Of a DNA stretch of 49,296 nucleotides, positions 1 to 12,000 are shown one piece after another. The stretch comes from Flavobacteriales bacterium (GTDB lineage: Bacteria; Bacteroidota; Bacteroidia; Flavobacteriales_D; Crocinitomicaceae): positions 1 to 49,296 of the forward strand of contig JAKSBJ010000357.1 of the NCBI GenBank assembly GCA_022361195.1, given 5' to 3'. Positions within the stretch are counted from its first letter, which is position 1; every line of letters starts with the position of its first letter. A program made the translations under genes and the position numbers. The notes under the pieces are model-generated. The model was not told the DNA's origin and did not search any database. It worked only from the letters and a program-made list of their open reading frames with translations.

Positions 1-1019
<1,019 letters not shown>

Positions 1020-1090
1020 ACCACATTTTTTCTAAAGAGAGTAATCTCTTAACATCTTGGCTAACTGAGTTTTTGTAACTTCACTGCGCA

Positions 1091-3145
1091 GTGAAAAGTT
1101 TATTTCTACTCATAATTTTGGTTCTTTTTGGAAGTTCTTCTTTCGGAAAGGAGGTGAATATAGATTCGGTGTTGTTCGATTTAAAAAAGGAGACCGATCC
1201 TGTAAAGGGAATCTTACTCCATTTCGAAGCTTCCGATTATTTTCATCAACCCGAAAATTCTGTGGAATGTCTTAGACATTTAACTGAGGCAAAAGAGATC
1301 GCTTCTGCAATTGGGAATGATACCTTAATTGCTCAATCACTGATGAAGATTGGAGTGATGTACTATCACTTTGAGAATGGTCCTGCCGCCCTGGATAATT
1401 TTAATCAGGCGCTTCTTATTGAAAATGGAACCAACCCTGGACAAAAGGTCCGAATTAATAACATGATGGGAGTAATATTCCTTCGTTTTGAGGAATATGA
1501 TAAATCGGTAGATGCTTTCAAAAAAGCAGTTGTCTATCATCAACTGGAAGGAGCTGAGAGAATAGAAGCTTTTTACAATAATGTGGCCTTAGCTTATACC
1601 GAATTGTATGAGTTTGATTCCTCCTTGTTTTATCACCAAAAATGCATGGCTATAAGAAGGGAAAAAGGGGATGATTTTGGAATGGGGCAGAGTTATAACA
1701 ATATGGGCTCTATGTTCTACAAAATGGAAGAATATGATTCTGCTTTACTTTATTTTCAAAAGGGACTGGAACTTCGTGAATCGGCAACTCCTTATGTAGA
1801 AACGAGCATTTACGAAAGCAAGATTAACGTAGGAAAAGCACTTGTAGCCTTAAAACAATATCGTGCTGCAGAGTTTATATTATTGGAGTCACAAAAATAT
1901 GCTCAGGCCAATGACCATCCCGACCTGAATTTGCGAATTCTAGAGCAGCTGTTGAGACTTTATTCCGAAACCCGAAACTACCAAAATGCTTATGAAAATT
2001 CGAGAGCTTATTATGGCTTGAGGGACAGTCTTTTTGGAATGGATCAGAGAGAAGAAATTATTCGTTTGAATCATGAAAATATCTACGCTCAAAAAGTGAT
2101 GCATGATAGTTTAATTGCCAAAGAGAAAGAAAAGGCTAGAATTGAACGAGAGGCAAAAGAGCAGGAACTGCGTGAAGAAAAAGAAACTACAAGCAAAATG
2201 ATTCAAATGGGGTTATTGTTAGCTGTGGTCTTGATGTTGGGAATTATCGTCTTAGGCTATCGTAATTATAAGAGCAAACAAAAGGCTGCAGAGGAGATTT
2301 TGTTTCAAAAACAACAGGTAGAACACCAGCGGGATGTGGCGAATGAGCAAAGAGATATAGCCGAACGTCAAAAAGAACGTTTGCGGGTGGTTAATCAAGA
2401 AATTACAGATAGTATCACTTATGCCGAGCGGATTCAAAAGGCCATTTTACCCTCAATGGAAGTGGTTTTACAGGCGCTACCAAAGTCGTTTGTATACTAT
2501 CAGCCTAAGGCTATTGTAGCAGGGGATTTTTATTGGGTACATGAGGTAGATGGCCAGGTTTATTTCGCTGCTGCCGATTGTACAGGACATGGCGTTCCTG
2601 GAGCAATGGTGAGTGTAATTTGTTCTAATGCTCTAAATCGATCAGTGGATGAGTTTGGATTGCGTGATCCGGGTAAAATTTTAGATAAAACCACGGAATT
2701 GCTCATAGAAACTTTTGTGAAGAGTAACGAAAATGTCAAAGATGGAATGGACATTTCCCTTTGTTGTTTGAACAGAAAAAGTGGTGAACTTTTGTACAGT
2801 GGGGCAAATAATCCATTGTATATCATTACTAAAAAGAGTGAGTTACTGGAGCTAAAAGCAACCAAACAACCAATTGGTTGGGTGGAAAATAAAGTGGCAT
2901 TTGAAACCAAGAAATTGGAATTGAATAAAGGTGATTTGTTGTACTCTTTTACCGATGGTTTTGCAGATCAATTTGGTGGACCAAAAGGAAAAAAATATAA
3001 ATACAATACCTTAAAAAAGTTCCTCTTGAGCATTAGCTCAGATTCAATGGATGATCAAAAAAATAAATTATCTCAAGAGTTTGAAGGTTGGAAAGGAGAC
3101 CTTGAACAACTAGATGATATTTGCATCATTGGGGTTGAGGTTTAA
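1091..3145 (+). CDS. TPR-repeat membrane protein with SpoIIE/PP2C-type serine phosphatase domain
   Basis: Probable regulatory protein phosphatase of the RsbU/SpoIIE class. A signal-like hydrophobic N-terminus (MKSLFLLIILVLFGSSSFG) precedes tetratricopeptide-like helices at about residues 40-300 (AFYNNVALAYTELYEFDSS, QSYNNMGSMFYKMEEYDSA). A charged coiled coil follows, then a membrane segment at about 371-391, a second coiled coil to about 445, and the phosphatase domain to the C-terminus. Metal-binding aspartates are visible in GDFYW (D479) and AADCTGHGVPGAM (D496), with later DGMDIS and FTDGFADQFGG motifs. The TPRs should therefore be periplasmic and the enzyme cytoplasmic. The start is a GTG; no ATG in frame fits the signal peptide better. 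Such TPR-SpoIIE proteins are common in Bacteroidota, but substrates are mostly unknown, and no anti-anti-sigma partner is adjacent. Confidence 0.85.
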   Translation: MKSLFLLIILVLFGSSSFGKEVNIDSVLFDLKKETDPVKGILLHFEASDYFHQPENSVECLRHLTEAKEIASAIGNDTLIAQSLMKIGVMYYHFENGPAALDNFNQALLIENGTNPGQKVRINNMMGVIFLRFEEYDKSVDAFKKAVVYHQLEGAERIEAFYNNVALAYTELYEFDSSLFYHQKCMAIRREKGDDFGMGQSYNNMGSMFYKMEEYDSALLYFQKGLELRESATPYVETSIYESKINVGKALVALKQYRAAEFILLESQKYAQANDHPDLNLRILEQLLRLYSETRNYQNAYENSRAYYGLRDSLFGMDQREEIIRLNHENIYAQKVMHDSLIAKEKEKARIEREAKEQELREEKETTSKMIQMGLLLAVVLMLGIIVLGYRNYKSKQKAAEEILFQKQQVEHQRDVANEQRDIAERQKERLRVVNQEITDSITYAERIQKAILPSMEVVLQALPKSFVYYQPKAIVAGDFYWVHEVDGQVYFAAADCTGHGVPGAMVSVICSNALNRSVDEFGLRDPGKILDKTTELLIETFVKSNENVKDGMDISLCCLNRKSGELLYSGANNPLYIITKKSELLELKATKQPIGWVENKVAFETKKLELNKGDLLYSFTDGFADQFGGPKGKKYKYNTLKKFLLSISSDSMDDQKNKLSQEFEGWKGDLEQLDDICIIGVEV

Positions 3146-3151
3146 ACCTGC

Positions 3152-3733
3152 TTAGTTCAAATAAGAAATATCTAATTGAATACGTTTGTCTGCGTAGTCT
3201 TTTGTTTCTTTCAACAGAGATTTTACTTTGTCATTCCACTCCAATTGTTTGCGTTTAACTTTAGAGTGATCCGTATCTGAGTCATACTCTTCTTGCATAT
3301 CATCAGCATCCTGTGATATTTTCATGAAAACCTCCTGAACCTGATCTCCAATGCTGTCAAATGATTTGAATTTAATGGATTGTAATTCTTTGCGCAAAAG
3401 ACGGCTGTGATATTCAGTAATGTCAAAATGTAACTGCTCATGCGCTAATAAGTAATCATTTACATCTTTCTTTTTCCAGGATAATTTGGGATCAAAAATG
3501 GTATTAATGAAAATACTCAGTGAATTTCCTTCACTCTCCAATTGCAAGTCAATTGCCGAATAGGTTAGCGCAGCAAAAGGAGTTCCGGACGGAACTTTTC
3601 CCTTGAATTGTTTCCAGTTCAATTTTCCCTCAGTCCAATCCACATAGTTCCCCTTACTTTGTAATGGTTCCCCAGTCGAAGTAAAAGAAAAGCTCAAAAA
3701 GAGCAAGGAAGTGAAAATCAAGAGTATTCGCAT
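3152..3733 (-). CDS. Secreted DUF922-like protein with HExxH motif
   Basis: 193-residue exported protein. The first ATG in frame (3733) directly precedes a clean signal peptide, MRILLIFTSLLFLSFSFTSTG, so I prefer it to the upstream TTG at 3751. The mature part begins with a WTEGKLNWKQFKG segment and contains LLAHEQLHFDITE. The HEQLH (residues 98-102) followed by FD is the hallmark of the DUF922 family, which is thought to be a zincin-like metallopeptidase group. The C-terminal third is charged and helical (QDADDMQEEYDSDTDHSK), also typical of this family. Its stop faces the stop of the phosphatase gene, only 6 bp away. Family assignment comes from the motif and layout; enzymatic activity is inferred and unproven. 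It lies 39 bp downstream of the hemoglobin gene on the same strand and may be co-transcribed with it. Confidence 0.7.
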   Translation of the reverse strand: MRILLIFTSLLFLSFSFTSTGEPLQSKGNYVDWTEGKLNWKQFKGKVPSGTPFAALTYSAIDLQLESEGNSLSIFINTIFDPKLSWKKKDVNDYLLAHEQLHFDITEYHSRLLRKELQSIKFKSFDSIGDQVQEVFMKISQDADDMQEEYDSDTDHSKVKRKQLEWNDKVKSLLKETKDYADKRIQLDISYLN

Positions 3734-3772
3734 GTTTCTTTTTTTACTCAAGATAACAAAAATGATTCCATT

Positions 3773-4147
3773 CTAAGAATTTTGCATATGATTCGCCACA
3801 GCTGGAAAACAGGAATAAAGTGCATTTTTAAGTTGCTCATCCCACTCTAAAGTATTGATGGATTCTTTCATCAATTTAAGCCATTCGTTTTTTGCAGCCT
3901 CATCAATTTTGTGTGGAAGATGGCGCATTCGCATCCGTGGGTGTCCATACTTTTCGTTGTAACGAGGCGGTCCACCTAAAAACTGTGTTAAAAAACAGTA
4001 TTGCTTGTCTTTAATAGTTTCCTGATTGGTTTGATCAAATAGAGGCCCGATAACAGGACTGGAAAAAACTTTGTCATAAAAAGTATCCAGTAGTTGTTTT
4101 AATCGTTCGTCTCCTAGTTCCTCATATAAAGTTCTCCTATTGTCCAT
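3773..4147 (-). CDS. Group II truncated hemoglobin (trHbO-like)
   Basis: Small cytoplasmic heme protein, 124 residues when started at ATG 4147 (MDNRRTLYEELG). A longer reading from TTG 4183 would overlap the candidate promoter box and is less likely. Group II signatures are clear: FYDKV with the B10 tyrosine at Y24, FLGGPPRYNEKYGHPRMRMRHLPH with the proximal heme histidine at H76, and NEWLKLM with the group-II G8 tryptophan at W89. The length fits the family. Members bind O2 and are linked to peroxide or NO chemistry; the precise role here is unknown. It is divergent from the OmpA-like gene across 62 bp. Confidence 0.92.
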   Translation of the reverse strand: MDNRRTLYEELGDERLKQLLDTFYDKVFSSPVIGPLFDQTNQETIKDKQYCFLTQFLGGPPRYNEKYGHPRMRMRHLPHKIDEAAKNEWLKLMKESINTLEWDEQLKNALYSCFPAVANHMQNS

Positions 4148-4180
4148 TGGCTGTTTGTTAAGAGAGTGTAAACTTTTTGA

Positions 4181-4188
4181 CAAAAATA
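4181..4188 (-). promoter_or_regulatory. Candidate -7 box (TATTTTTG) for the hemoglobin gene
   Basis: On the minus strand the sequence reads TATTTTTG, matching the Bacteroidota -7 consensus TAnnTTTG. It sits 33 bp upstream of the chosen ATG. No good -33 TTG is seen at the usual spacing, so this is a motif-only call. It supports the shorter start, because the longer TTG start would lie inside the box. Confidence 0.4.
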
Positions 4189-4209
4189 ACGTATCTTTAA
4201 AGAGTAACC

Positions 4210-5394
4210 ATGTCTCTTAGAGCCCTAATTATATGCTTTGCCATTTTGGTAATGAAATTTCCCTGTGCACAAGGATTTAAGATGCACTTCTCAAATTCCA
4301 TTGCCGATTGTTATGGTGCTGTTGAAGTTTTGGACTACAACAATGATTCCAGAGTACAGTTTCCTGGGGATTTTGGGCAGTATGATGAATTTGAACACTT
4401 TTACGCTGAACATAGTGAGGTAAACTCAGTATGGTTGCGTTTAGAACCTAATCTAAAAGGTCAGTTTGAGTTTGAGATTTACACCGAAAATAATGTGGAT
4501 TTTGGCTATTACCTTTTTAAGGCAAACAATAATAGCTTTTGTGAGGAATTGGAAAAAGGGACGATTGAACCTATTCGTTATTCTACAACTTCCTATCATA
4601 AAAAAGGAACAGGAGGTGATTATAAACCACATGTAGAGGTAGATTATGATGATGTTTATTACTTAATGATCCATACCAATTCAACCTATAAAGGAAGAAT
4701 ACGAGTTGCTTATCGACGAATTGGAGATGTCCAAAAAACAACCTCTGTTATTCAGGATTATCGAGATGATCCTAACGACAATTTCGTTCGGGTCAAAATT
4801 AGAGATGCAGATACTGGGGACCCAGTAGAGGCCAATATCATCTTTAATGGAATTAGAAGAGACAATGACCTCTTTTTAGGAACGGACTTTATTTTTAGTG
4901 CAAATTTGGAGAAAGAGTTATTTATTGAGTCTAATACTCCTGGCTATTTTTTGTACTCCAAGGTAATTAGCACGGAACAAATGCGGGATAAAAATTCAGA
5001 GATTCTTATCGAATTAGAGCGATTAGGTCCCGGTAAAAAACTAGCTTTGGAGGATATTAAATTTGAGCAAAATTCCGATGTCTTTATGCCAATAGCCTTA
5101 CCGGCTTTAAAGCGTTTGATGGACTTTTTGGCCTTGAATGATGAGATTAAAATTGAAATTCAGGGACATGTTAACGCTCCGGGAGTTAAGAATAACTTGC
5201 GAATTCAAAACTTGTCGGAGAGTAGGGCCAGAGCGGTTAAAAAGTTTTTAAAGGATAATGGTATCGACGCCAACCGTATGACCGTTGTAGGTTACGGGAA
5301 TTTGCACATGAAGTATGAAGAACCTACCGAGCCTTGGCAGGAAGAAGCTAATAGGAGGGTAGAAATAATGATTATTGACGAAGACAGTAAATGA
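4210..5394 (+). CDS. OmpA-family outer-membrane/periplasmic protein
   Basis: 394 residues with an N-terminal signal sequence (MSLRALIICFAILVMKFPCAQG). Residues about 25-270 are beta-rich with no family I recognise. They include a carboxypeptidase-regulatory-like stretch (VRVKIRDADTGDPVEANIIFNG) of the kind often found before OmpA domains in this phylum. The C-terminal ~120 residues form an OmpA peptidoglycan-binding domain: LEDIKFEQNSDVFMPIALP, KIEIQGHVNAPG, NLSESRARAVKKFLKDNGID, MTVVGYG and NRRVEIMI. It probably anchors the envelope to peptidoglycan. Its stop overlaps the tsaB start (ATGA at 5391-5394), so the two are translationally coupled. Confidence 0.88.
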   Translation: MSLRALIICFAILVMKFPCAQGFKMHFSNSIADCYGAVEVLDYNNDSRVQFPGDFGQYDEFEHFYAEHSEVNSVWLRLEPNLKGQFEFEIYTENNVDFGYYLFKANNNSFCEELEKGTIEPIRYSTTSYHKKGTGGDYKPHVEVDYDDVYYLMIHTNSTYKGRIRVAYRRIGDVQKTTSVIQDYRDDPNDNFVRVKIRDADTGDPVEANIIFNGIRRDNDLFLGTDFIFSANLEKELFIESNTPGYFLYSKVISTEQMRDKNSEILIELERLGPGKKLALEDIKFEQNSDVFMPIALPALKRLMDFLALNDEIKIEIQGHVNAPGVKNNLRIQNLSESRARAVKKFLKDNGIDANRMTVVGYGNLHMKYEEPTEPWQEEANRRVEIMIIDEDSK

Positions 5395-6071
5395 CGCTTA
5401 TTCTTAACATTGAGACCGCCACTAAAGTTTGTTCGGTTAGTGTAACAAAAGATGGTGATGAGTTGGCGGTAAAGGATTTTCATTCTGAAAATTTTACCCA
5501 TTCCGAGAATTTGAATTTATTCATTCAGGAACTTTTTAATCAGTTGGAGTATACACTCAATGATCTTGATGCCATAGCGGTGAGTTCTGGTCCAGGATCT
5601 TACACCGGATTACGAATTGGTACTTCATCAGCAAAAGGACTTTGTTACGGTTTAAATATTCCTTTAATTGCCATTGATTCTTTAAAGTCATTGGCTGCTC
5701 GTATTAATGAAGAAGAGGTGGATTTAATTTGTCCCATGTTTGATGCTCGTAGAATGGAGGTCTATTGTGCAATCTACCAAAAGGACCTCAGCGTATTTCA
5801 AGAAGTAGAAGCAAAGGTAATTGATGAAACTTCTTTTCTGGATTTACTAGAAGAGCATAAAATTTTATTCATTGGCCCTGGAAGTGAAAAGGTACAAGAA
5901 GTAATAAATCATCCTAACGCCATTTTTAATTCTGAGATTCCTGTTAGTGCCAGTGGTATGAATCAACTGAGTTATGCAAAGTTCCAACAGGAGTCATTTG
6001 AGGATGTAGCTTACTTTGAACCTAACTACCTCAAAGACTTCATCGCCGGTAAACCTAAAAAGCACTTTTAG
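5391..6071 (+). CDS. tsaB: tRNA threonylcarbamoyladenosine biosynthesis protein TsaB (YeaZ)
   Basis: 226-residue cytoplasmic partner of TsaD (with TsaE and TsaC) in N6-threonylcarbamoyladenosine modification at position 37 of ANN-decoding tRNAs. The ASKHA fold is recognisable from LILNIETATKVCSVSV at the N-terminus, AVSSGPGSYTGLRIGTSSAKGLCYG in the middle, and CPMFDARRMEVYCAIY. As expected for TsaB, it lacks the metal-binding histidines found in TsaD. The start overlaps the previous stop by 4 bp. The 3' end also overlaps, by 4 bp, the stop of the convergent giant gene (TAG at 6069-6071 against TTA at 6068-6070), so no terminator separates the two. Confidence 0.95.
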   Translation: MTLILNIETATKVCSVSVTKDGDELAVKDFHSENFTHSENLNLFIQELFNQLEYTLNDLDAIAVSSGPGSYTGLRIGTSSAKGLCYGLNIPLIAIDSLKSLAARINEEEVDLICPMFDARRMEVYCAIYQKDLSVFQEVEAKVIDETSFLDLLEEHKILFIGPGSEKVQEVINHPNAIFNSEIPVSASGMNQLSYAKFQQESFEDVAYFEPNYLKDFIAGKPKKHF

Positions 6072-9000
6072 CTTTTAATTAGCTTCTTAGAGATCGTTTT
6101 ATTTCCTGCCTGAATTTCTATGATGTAAATTCCGCTTGACAAGTCTATTGTTTCGATTTCAACCCTCGAACTTGTAAGAAAACTATCCTGCTTGTAGATG
6201 ATACGTCCACTGGCATCACGAATTACAATTTTGTCAACCTGATCATTGGCCGGAGCTTGTATCGATAATAAACTACCGGTATTGATTGGATTAGGGTAGA
6301 TTACAAAATCGTCTCCAAAATCAAACTCTACTGATCTAATCGGACTGTATTCGTAGTCTCCGTTAAAATCAATTTGCTTTAATCGATAGTAGTTTACTCC
6401 TTGATACGGATCATAATCCATGCTTCTGTAATCAATCTCAACAGAACTGTTACCAGCTCCCTCAACAAAATCAATAGTTTCAAAATTTACTCCATCTGTT
6501 GAATGCTGAACTTCGAAGCCTTTGTTATCAACTTCTGATTTTGTTGTCCACTGAATTAATGTTTTGTCATCATTCTTTTCAACTTCAAACTCTACTAATT
6601 CAACCGGTAAAGGATTAATGCTAGTTGTTGTTCCTAAAGTAAAAGGGGAGAAAGATGTTACTGCAGCTGAACTAATTACATCTCCATCTATTGAAGTTCC
6701 TGTTGTACCACCATTTCCATGATCTCTCCAAACTGCACCATCCCATCTGGCAACAATAAGACTTGGTAATCCTGCAGGGTCCACACCTGAACATCCAGGG
6801 CTTCCTCCCTCGAAAGAAAGTGTAACACTTACATTATTGGAACTTGAGATTCGATCAATTGTCCAGTACTCACAAGTTGAAATTTGAACAATAGTTGGAT
6901 CTAAAGATGTAGGATCGTAAGATACTCCTGGGTCGGTTGGGAAATATTCTGCTCTAAATCTGGCTGATCCACTTGTAGGTGCAGTGATAGCACAGTAACG
7001 GTATAATCCTCCTTTTCCAACTGGGAAGGTAAAGGCGTCGTTTCCAATTTTTTCAATTGGACCGGATACATAAGCATCATCTGAAACCGAAGAAACGATT
7101 GAATTATCATTCATGAAAATTAAGTTAGCAGTTGTAGAAACAATGTTTCCAGCATCTAAATCCAATTCTGTGATTACGATGATAGGTGCATTTAATGTAA
7201 TCTCATCTGCTGTATTGGAAGTTTGAAGGTCTCTGAATCGAGTGGTAGGAGTTGCGCCAATGGCATTGATGCTTTGTGCCGAACTGCCGTCAAACTGAGC
7301 ACGACCATTAGTTGCAGAACCAAAAGTTACCTGTGCATTTGATTCTACTGTAATGTTACCAGCATAGGTACTTGTTGAGTTATAAGTGGGGTGAATAGCT
7401 CCTGTACCTGTTTTAACGTAAGTTACGTCTGCATTAAAATCGTTTCCAGTTCCGTTAGCAGGCATGAAGTATCCGGTTCCTGTTACGCGAAGAGTAGTGG
7501 AGGCATTAAAAATGTTTCCCCCAACACTAGGATCATTTGAGGCTCCATTCTTTTCTAGAAGAGCTGTTCCGTTATAAGTGGTTCCACGTGTGTAATGTCT
7601 TGGAGCACGAAAATCAACGTTTCCATTCCATTCTGAATCGTAGTTCTCAATTCGAGAGGTACCAGTTGGTTGCAATGTTTGAGCAGTACTTCCAATTTGG
7701 GTGAAGTTTCTAAAATAAAGGTATCCGGCAATGTATCCTGAAGCACTTATTGTGATTGTTTCTCCGTCAGCTAATGTTCCGGCACCTCCACCAGGTCCAA
7801 ACAAGATTCCGTCACAACTGGCATCGGTAACTGCAACGGTAATGTCGTCATTGTAGGTTCCAGTTCCGTAATAGTTTAAGTAAACCTGAGAGTTATTTGC
7901 CGAAGAAGAGTTTGTGATATCAACGGTTCCATTAAACGTCACATTACCACTGTTTCCTATGTACATTCTTTTGGTGGTTGATGCACCGGCATTAGTGATA
8001 GTTGTGTTACCATTAACCGTAGCAGAAGAGGTAGCGGCTTGTGCTAAAGCCATCCTTCCGTTGGTAGAGGTAGTATTGTTTGTTAATGTCAAGTCTCCTG
8101 TGAAAGTAGCGGTTCCACTGTTGGCTACGTAAACTCTTGAAGTTGTACCAGCTGAAGTATTGTTGAAAATTGTGTTTCCAGCAACAGTTACATTGGAACT
8201 GGCTGAAGTGGCTAAATAACCATAACTAAGTCCTGTTGTATGTGCCACATTTACTGTTAAGTCATCGTTGAAGGTAATGTCTCCACCATATCCCAGGTAA
8301 AATCTTGAATCACTTGATGTAGAGTTAATCGTTACAACTGTTGGACCACCAACGGTTAATGAAGAAGTAGACTGATTAGCTAAAGAGACGAAGCCGTAAG
8401 ATCCACTTACCGAATGGGCAATATTTAAGTCACCATCGACAGTATTACCGCTACTATTGTAGGCCAAATAAAAATGATCGGTTCCAGAGTTTGTAATGTC
8501 CAAATCAGCCTGGAAATCATCAGGATTTCCATTCCCCATCAAGAATTGATTGGATCCTGTATTGATTAATTGAGTATTTCCAACGAAAGTGTTTCCTCCA
8601 ACTGAGTTATCATCACCGACACCCCCTGTTTTTTCAAGAATACAAGTTCCGTTATATGTTGTTCCACGTGTATTCATTCTTGGAGCTCTAAAGTCAATAT
8701 TACCACCCCAATTTGAATCGTAGTTATAAATTCGTGCGGTACCTGTAGCCAATAGGGTTTGAGGAGTGCCTCCAATTTGAGTAAAGTTTCTGAATTCAAG
8801 ATTCCCGGAGATGAAACCTCCGCCCCCAATAGCTACGGTTTGTGTAGCAGCCAATGTTCCTGATCCACCATTTGCTCCAAACCGAATACCATCAGATGAT
8901 GCATCGGTACATTCAACAACAATGTTATCATTAAATGCTCCAGCTGAAGAGCTGTTATAGTTCACATAAATTTCAGAATTGGATGCAGAGCTTGAGTTGG

Positions 9001-12000
9001 CAAGGTTTAATGGTCCGTTAAACGTAAGGTCTCCTTGGTTTCCAACATATATTCTTTTTGTTGTTCCAGCTCCTGAATTAGAAAAAGTAGCGGTTCCATT
9101 TACCGTTACTGAAGAAGAACTTGCGTTGGCGGTATAGAGGTTTACTGAATTGGCTGTAGAACTATTGGTAACAGTTAAATTTCCCGTAACGGTTGCTGTT
9201 CCATTGTGGGCTAGATACATGTACCTATTTGTTCCTGAGTTACTATAAGTAATTGTTAAGTCTCCGTTATAGATTGAAGTTCCGTTATAGGCGCTGTAAA
9301 ATGTTCCGTTTGTTCCGGAAGAGTTAAAGTCTACATCGGCATTACCAGTAACGGTAAAGCTTCCGGAATTTCCTAAATAAAGGCGGGCATCATTAGTAGT
9401 TCCAGTAACATCTGCATCAACATTTCCACCTACTGTCACTGTTGAAGCTGATTGGCTTGAGACAGAAACAACTCCATAACTTCCACTTGTAGAATGAGTA
9501 ATTGTTAAATCTCCTGCAATGGTATTTCCTGCACTGTTATACCCCAGGTACAAATGATCGGTTCCTGAGTTTGTTAGAATTAGGTTTCCAGAAAAAACAT
9601 CTGGATTTCCATTCCCCATTAAAAACTGCTCACTTCCTGAGTTGATTAATTCCGTATTTCCACTAAATGTATTTCCACCAATTGAATTATCATTTGCAAT
9701 ACCTCCGGTTTTTTCTAGAATACAAGTTCCACTGTATGTTGTTCCTTGCGTATTCATTCTAGGAGCTCTAAAGTCAATATTACCTCCCCAATTTGAATCC
9801 TGATTACGGATTCTTGCAGTGCCTGTTGCTAAGAGCGTTTGTGGAGTAGCACCGACTTGTGTGAAGTTTCTGAATTGGAGATCACCTGCAATAAAACCAC
9901 TTGCACCAATGGTTACTGTTTGAGTTGCAGCTAATGTTCCTGATCCTCCTGAGTTTCCAAAGTAAACTCCATCACATGAAGCGTCGGTACATTCTAAAAC
10001 AATGTCACCATTGTAAGCATTTACACTTGCTACGTTGTGATTTAAATAAACTGCCGAATAAGTTGCTGTACTTGCGTTAGAGATTGATAAACTGCCATTG
10101 AAAGTAACATCGCCGGAGTTTCCAATCCAAATTCGTTGTGCCGTTCCAGCTCCGTTATTGCTAAAAGTTGCGTCTCCTGCTACTGTTACCGATGAAGTTG
10201 TCCCTGAAGCAACATAGCTATCTGCATTTGTTGCTGTAGTGTTTTGTGTAAGATTGAGGTCGCCATTAAATGTCACGCTTCCTGAGGAGGCAATTCTTAA
10301 ACCTGAGGTGGTAGCAGACCCATTTACTGTGAAGTTAGCATTTCCGTCAATTGTTAAGTCAGAAGCCGTATTGGTGGCTAAATAAACATTACTGTTGGTT
10401 CCAGAAGCTGAATGAGTAACTATTAAAGTTCCTGCAATCGTATTCCCCGCAGTATTGTGGGCAAGATACATGTTGTTAGATCCTGAGTTGGTCATCACAA
10501 CATTTCCAGCAAAGGTGTCAGGACTTGAATTTCCCATTAAGAAATACTCTGATCCGCTATTCACTAATTCGGTATTTCCACTGAAAGTATTTCCTCCATC
10601 CGAAGCGTCATCTGCAACACCTCCGGTTTTTTCTAAATAAGCAGTTCCACTATAAGTTGTTCCTCTTGTGCGAATTCGTGGTGATCTGAAATCAACATTT
10701 CCACCCCAGTTAGAATCGTAATTTCTAAAAAAGGTTGTTCCTGTTGGTTGTAAAGTTTGTGCCGTTGCTCCAGTTTGAGTAAAGTTTCTGAAGTACATTG
10801 ATCCTGCAATGTACCCTCCCGCTCCAATGGTTACTGTTCGGCTCGCAGCCAAAGTTCCACTTCCGTCAGAATTTCCAAATAAAAAACCATCTGAAGCAGC
10901 ATTGGTTGAGTTGAATACAATATTTTGATTGTAGCTGTTAGAGCTATTGTCATTGTGATTTAAATAAACCTGAGAGTTTGTAGCCGCGCTGCTGTTCGTC
11001 ATGGTTAAAACTCCATTGAATGTGATGTCACCATTGTTTCCAAGATAAATTCTACTGGTTGTTCCACTACCTGAATTGGTAATATTTGTTGCTCCGTTTA
11101 AAGTGATGCTTGATGCTGTTCCGTTTGCTACGAACACCTGAGAATTTGTTGCACTACCATCATTTACAATGGTCAAATCTCCAGTAATGGTAATGGTACC
11201 AGCATCACCAATATAAGTATAGTTGTTTGTCCCACTTCCTGAATTATTGATGGTAACAGTCCCACTGACAGTCAAGTCTCCATCATCTCCTAAAAGATTG
11301 CTGCCATTTGTTCCTGAACCTGAATGTGCCATGCTAACGTTTCCTCCTATGGTTAAGTCTGCGCTGGAGGTAGAAGAAATTCTGATATCTCCACCTGTCC
11401 CTGAGGTGGTATTGGTGATGGTTAGATCGCCACCAATTGTATTTCCGCTTGAGTTGTAAGCCAAATACATATGTCGGGTTCCGCTATTAAGCATGGTGAC
11501 GTTTCCTGTAAACGAATCAGAAGTTCCGTTCCCCATTAAAAAGTAACCACTTCCACTATTGCGTAAAGTGAGGTTTCCCGCAAATGAGTTTCCTCCAGGA
11601 GATGAATCATCACTGGCTCCTGTCTTTTCAATGTCTGTGATACTATTAAAGGTTCCTTCATCTAAAACGATACGTGGAGCATCAAAATCAACAGTAGCGT
11701 TGAATACTGTTCCTGGATTAACGCGAAGTCTTGCCGTCCCAGAAAGTGAAATATTTTGAGCAGTAGCACCTAGCTGTGTGAATTCTTCTAAAAGTAATGT
11801 CCCAGCTGAGAAGCCACCAGCACCAACTGTAATTGTTCGTGTGTCTGCCAATGTTGATGTCCCAGAGTTATCACCAAAGTAAATTCCTCCTCCTGTATTT
11901 TCAACAGTAATGTTTCCGTTGAACTGGGTACCACTTGCGGTATTAGCCATTCTAATACGATTGGTACTCGTATTAATGAGTGTAACTGTGGAGTTAAAAG

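Noticed and set aside
1035..1050. AAGAGA-GTAA-TCTCTT hairpin as a terminator after icd
   Set aside because: Short AT-rich stem without a T-run after it.
7914..11759. Plus-strand open frames opposite the giant repeat gene
   Set aside because: They recur in each repeat unit as a result of the codon bias of the Ser/Thr/Asn-rich coding strand and show no recognisable product.
7400..11800. CRISPR-like or satellite repeat array
   Set aside because: The repeats are about 1 kb long, diverged, and translate in one frame of a single secreted protein.
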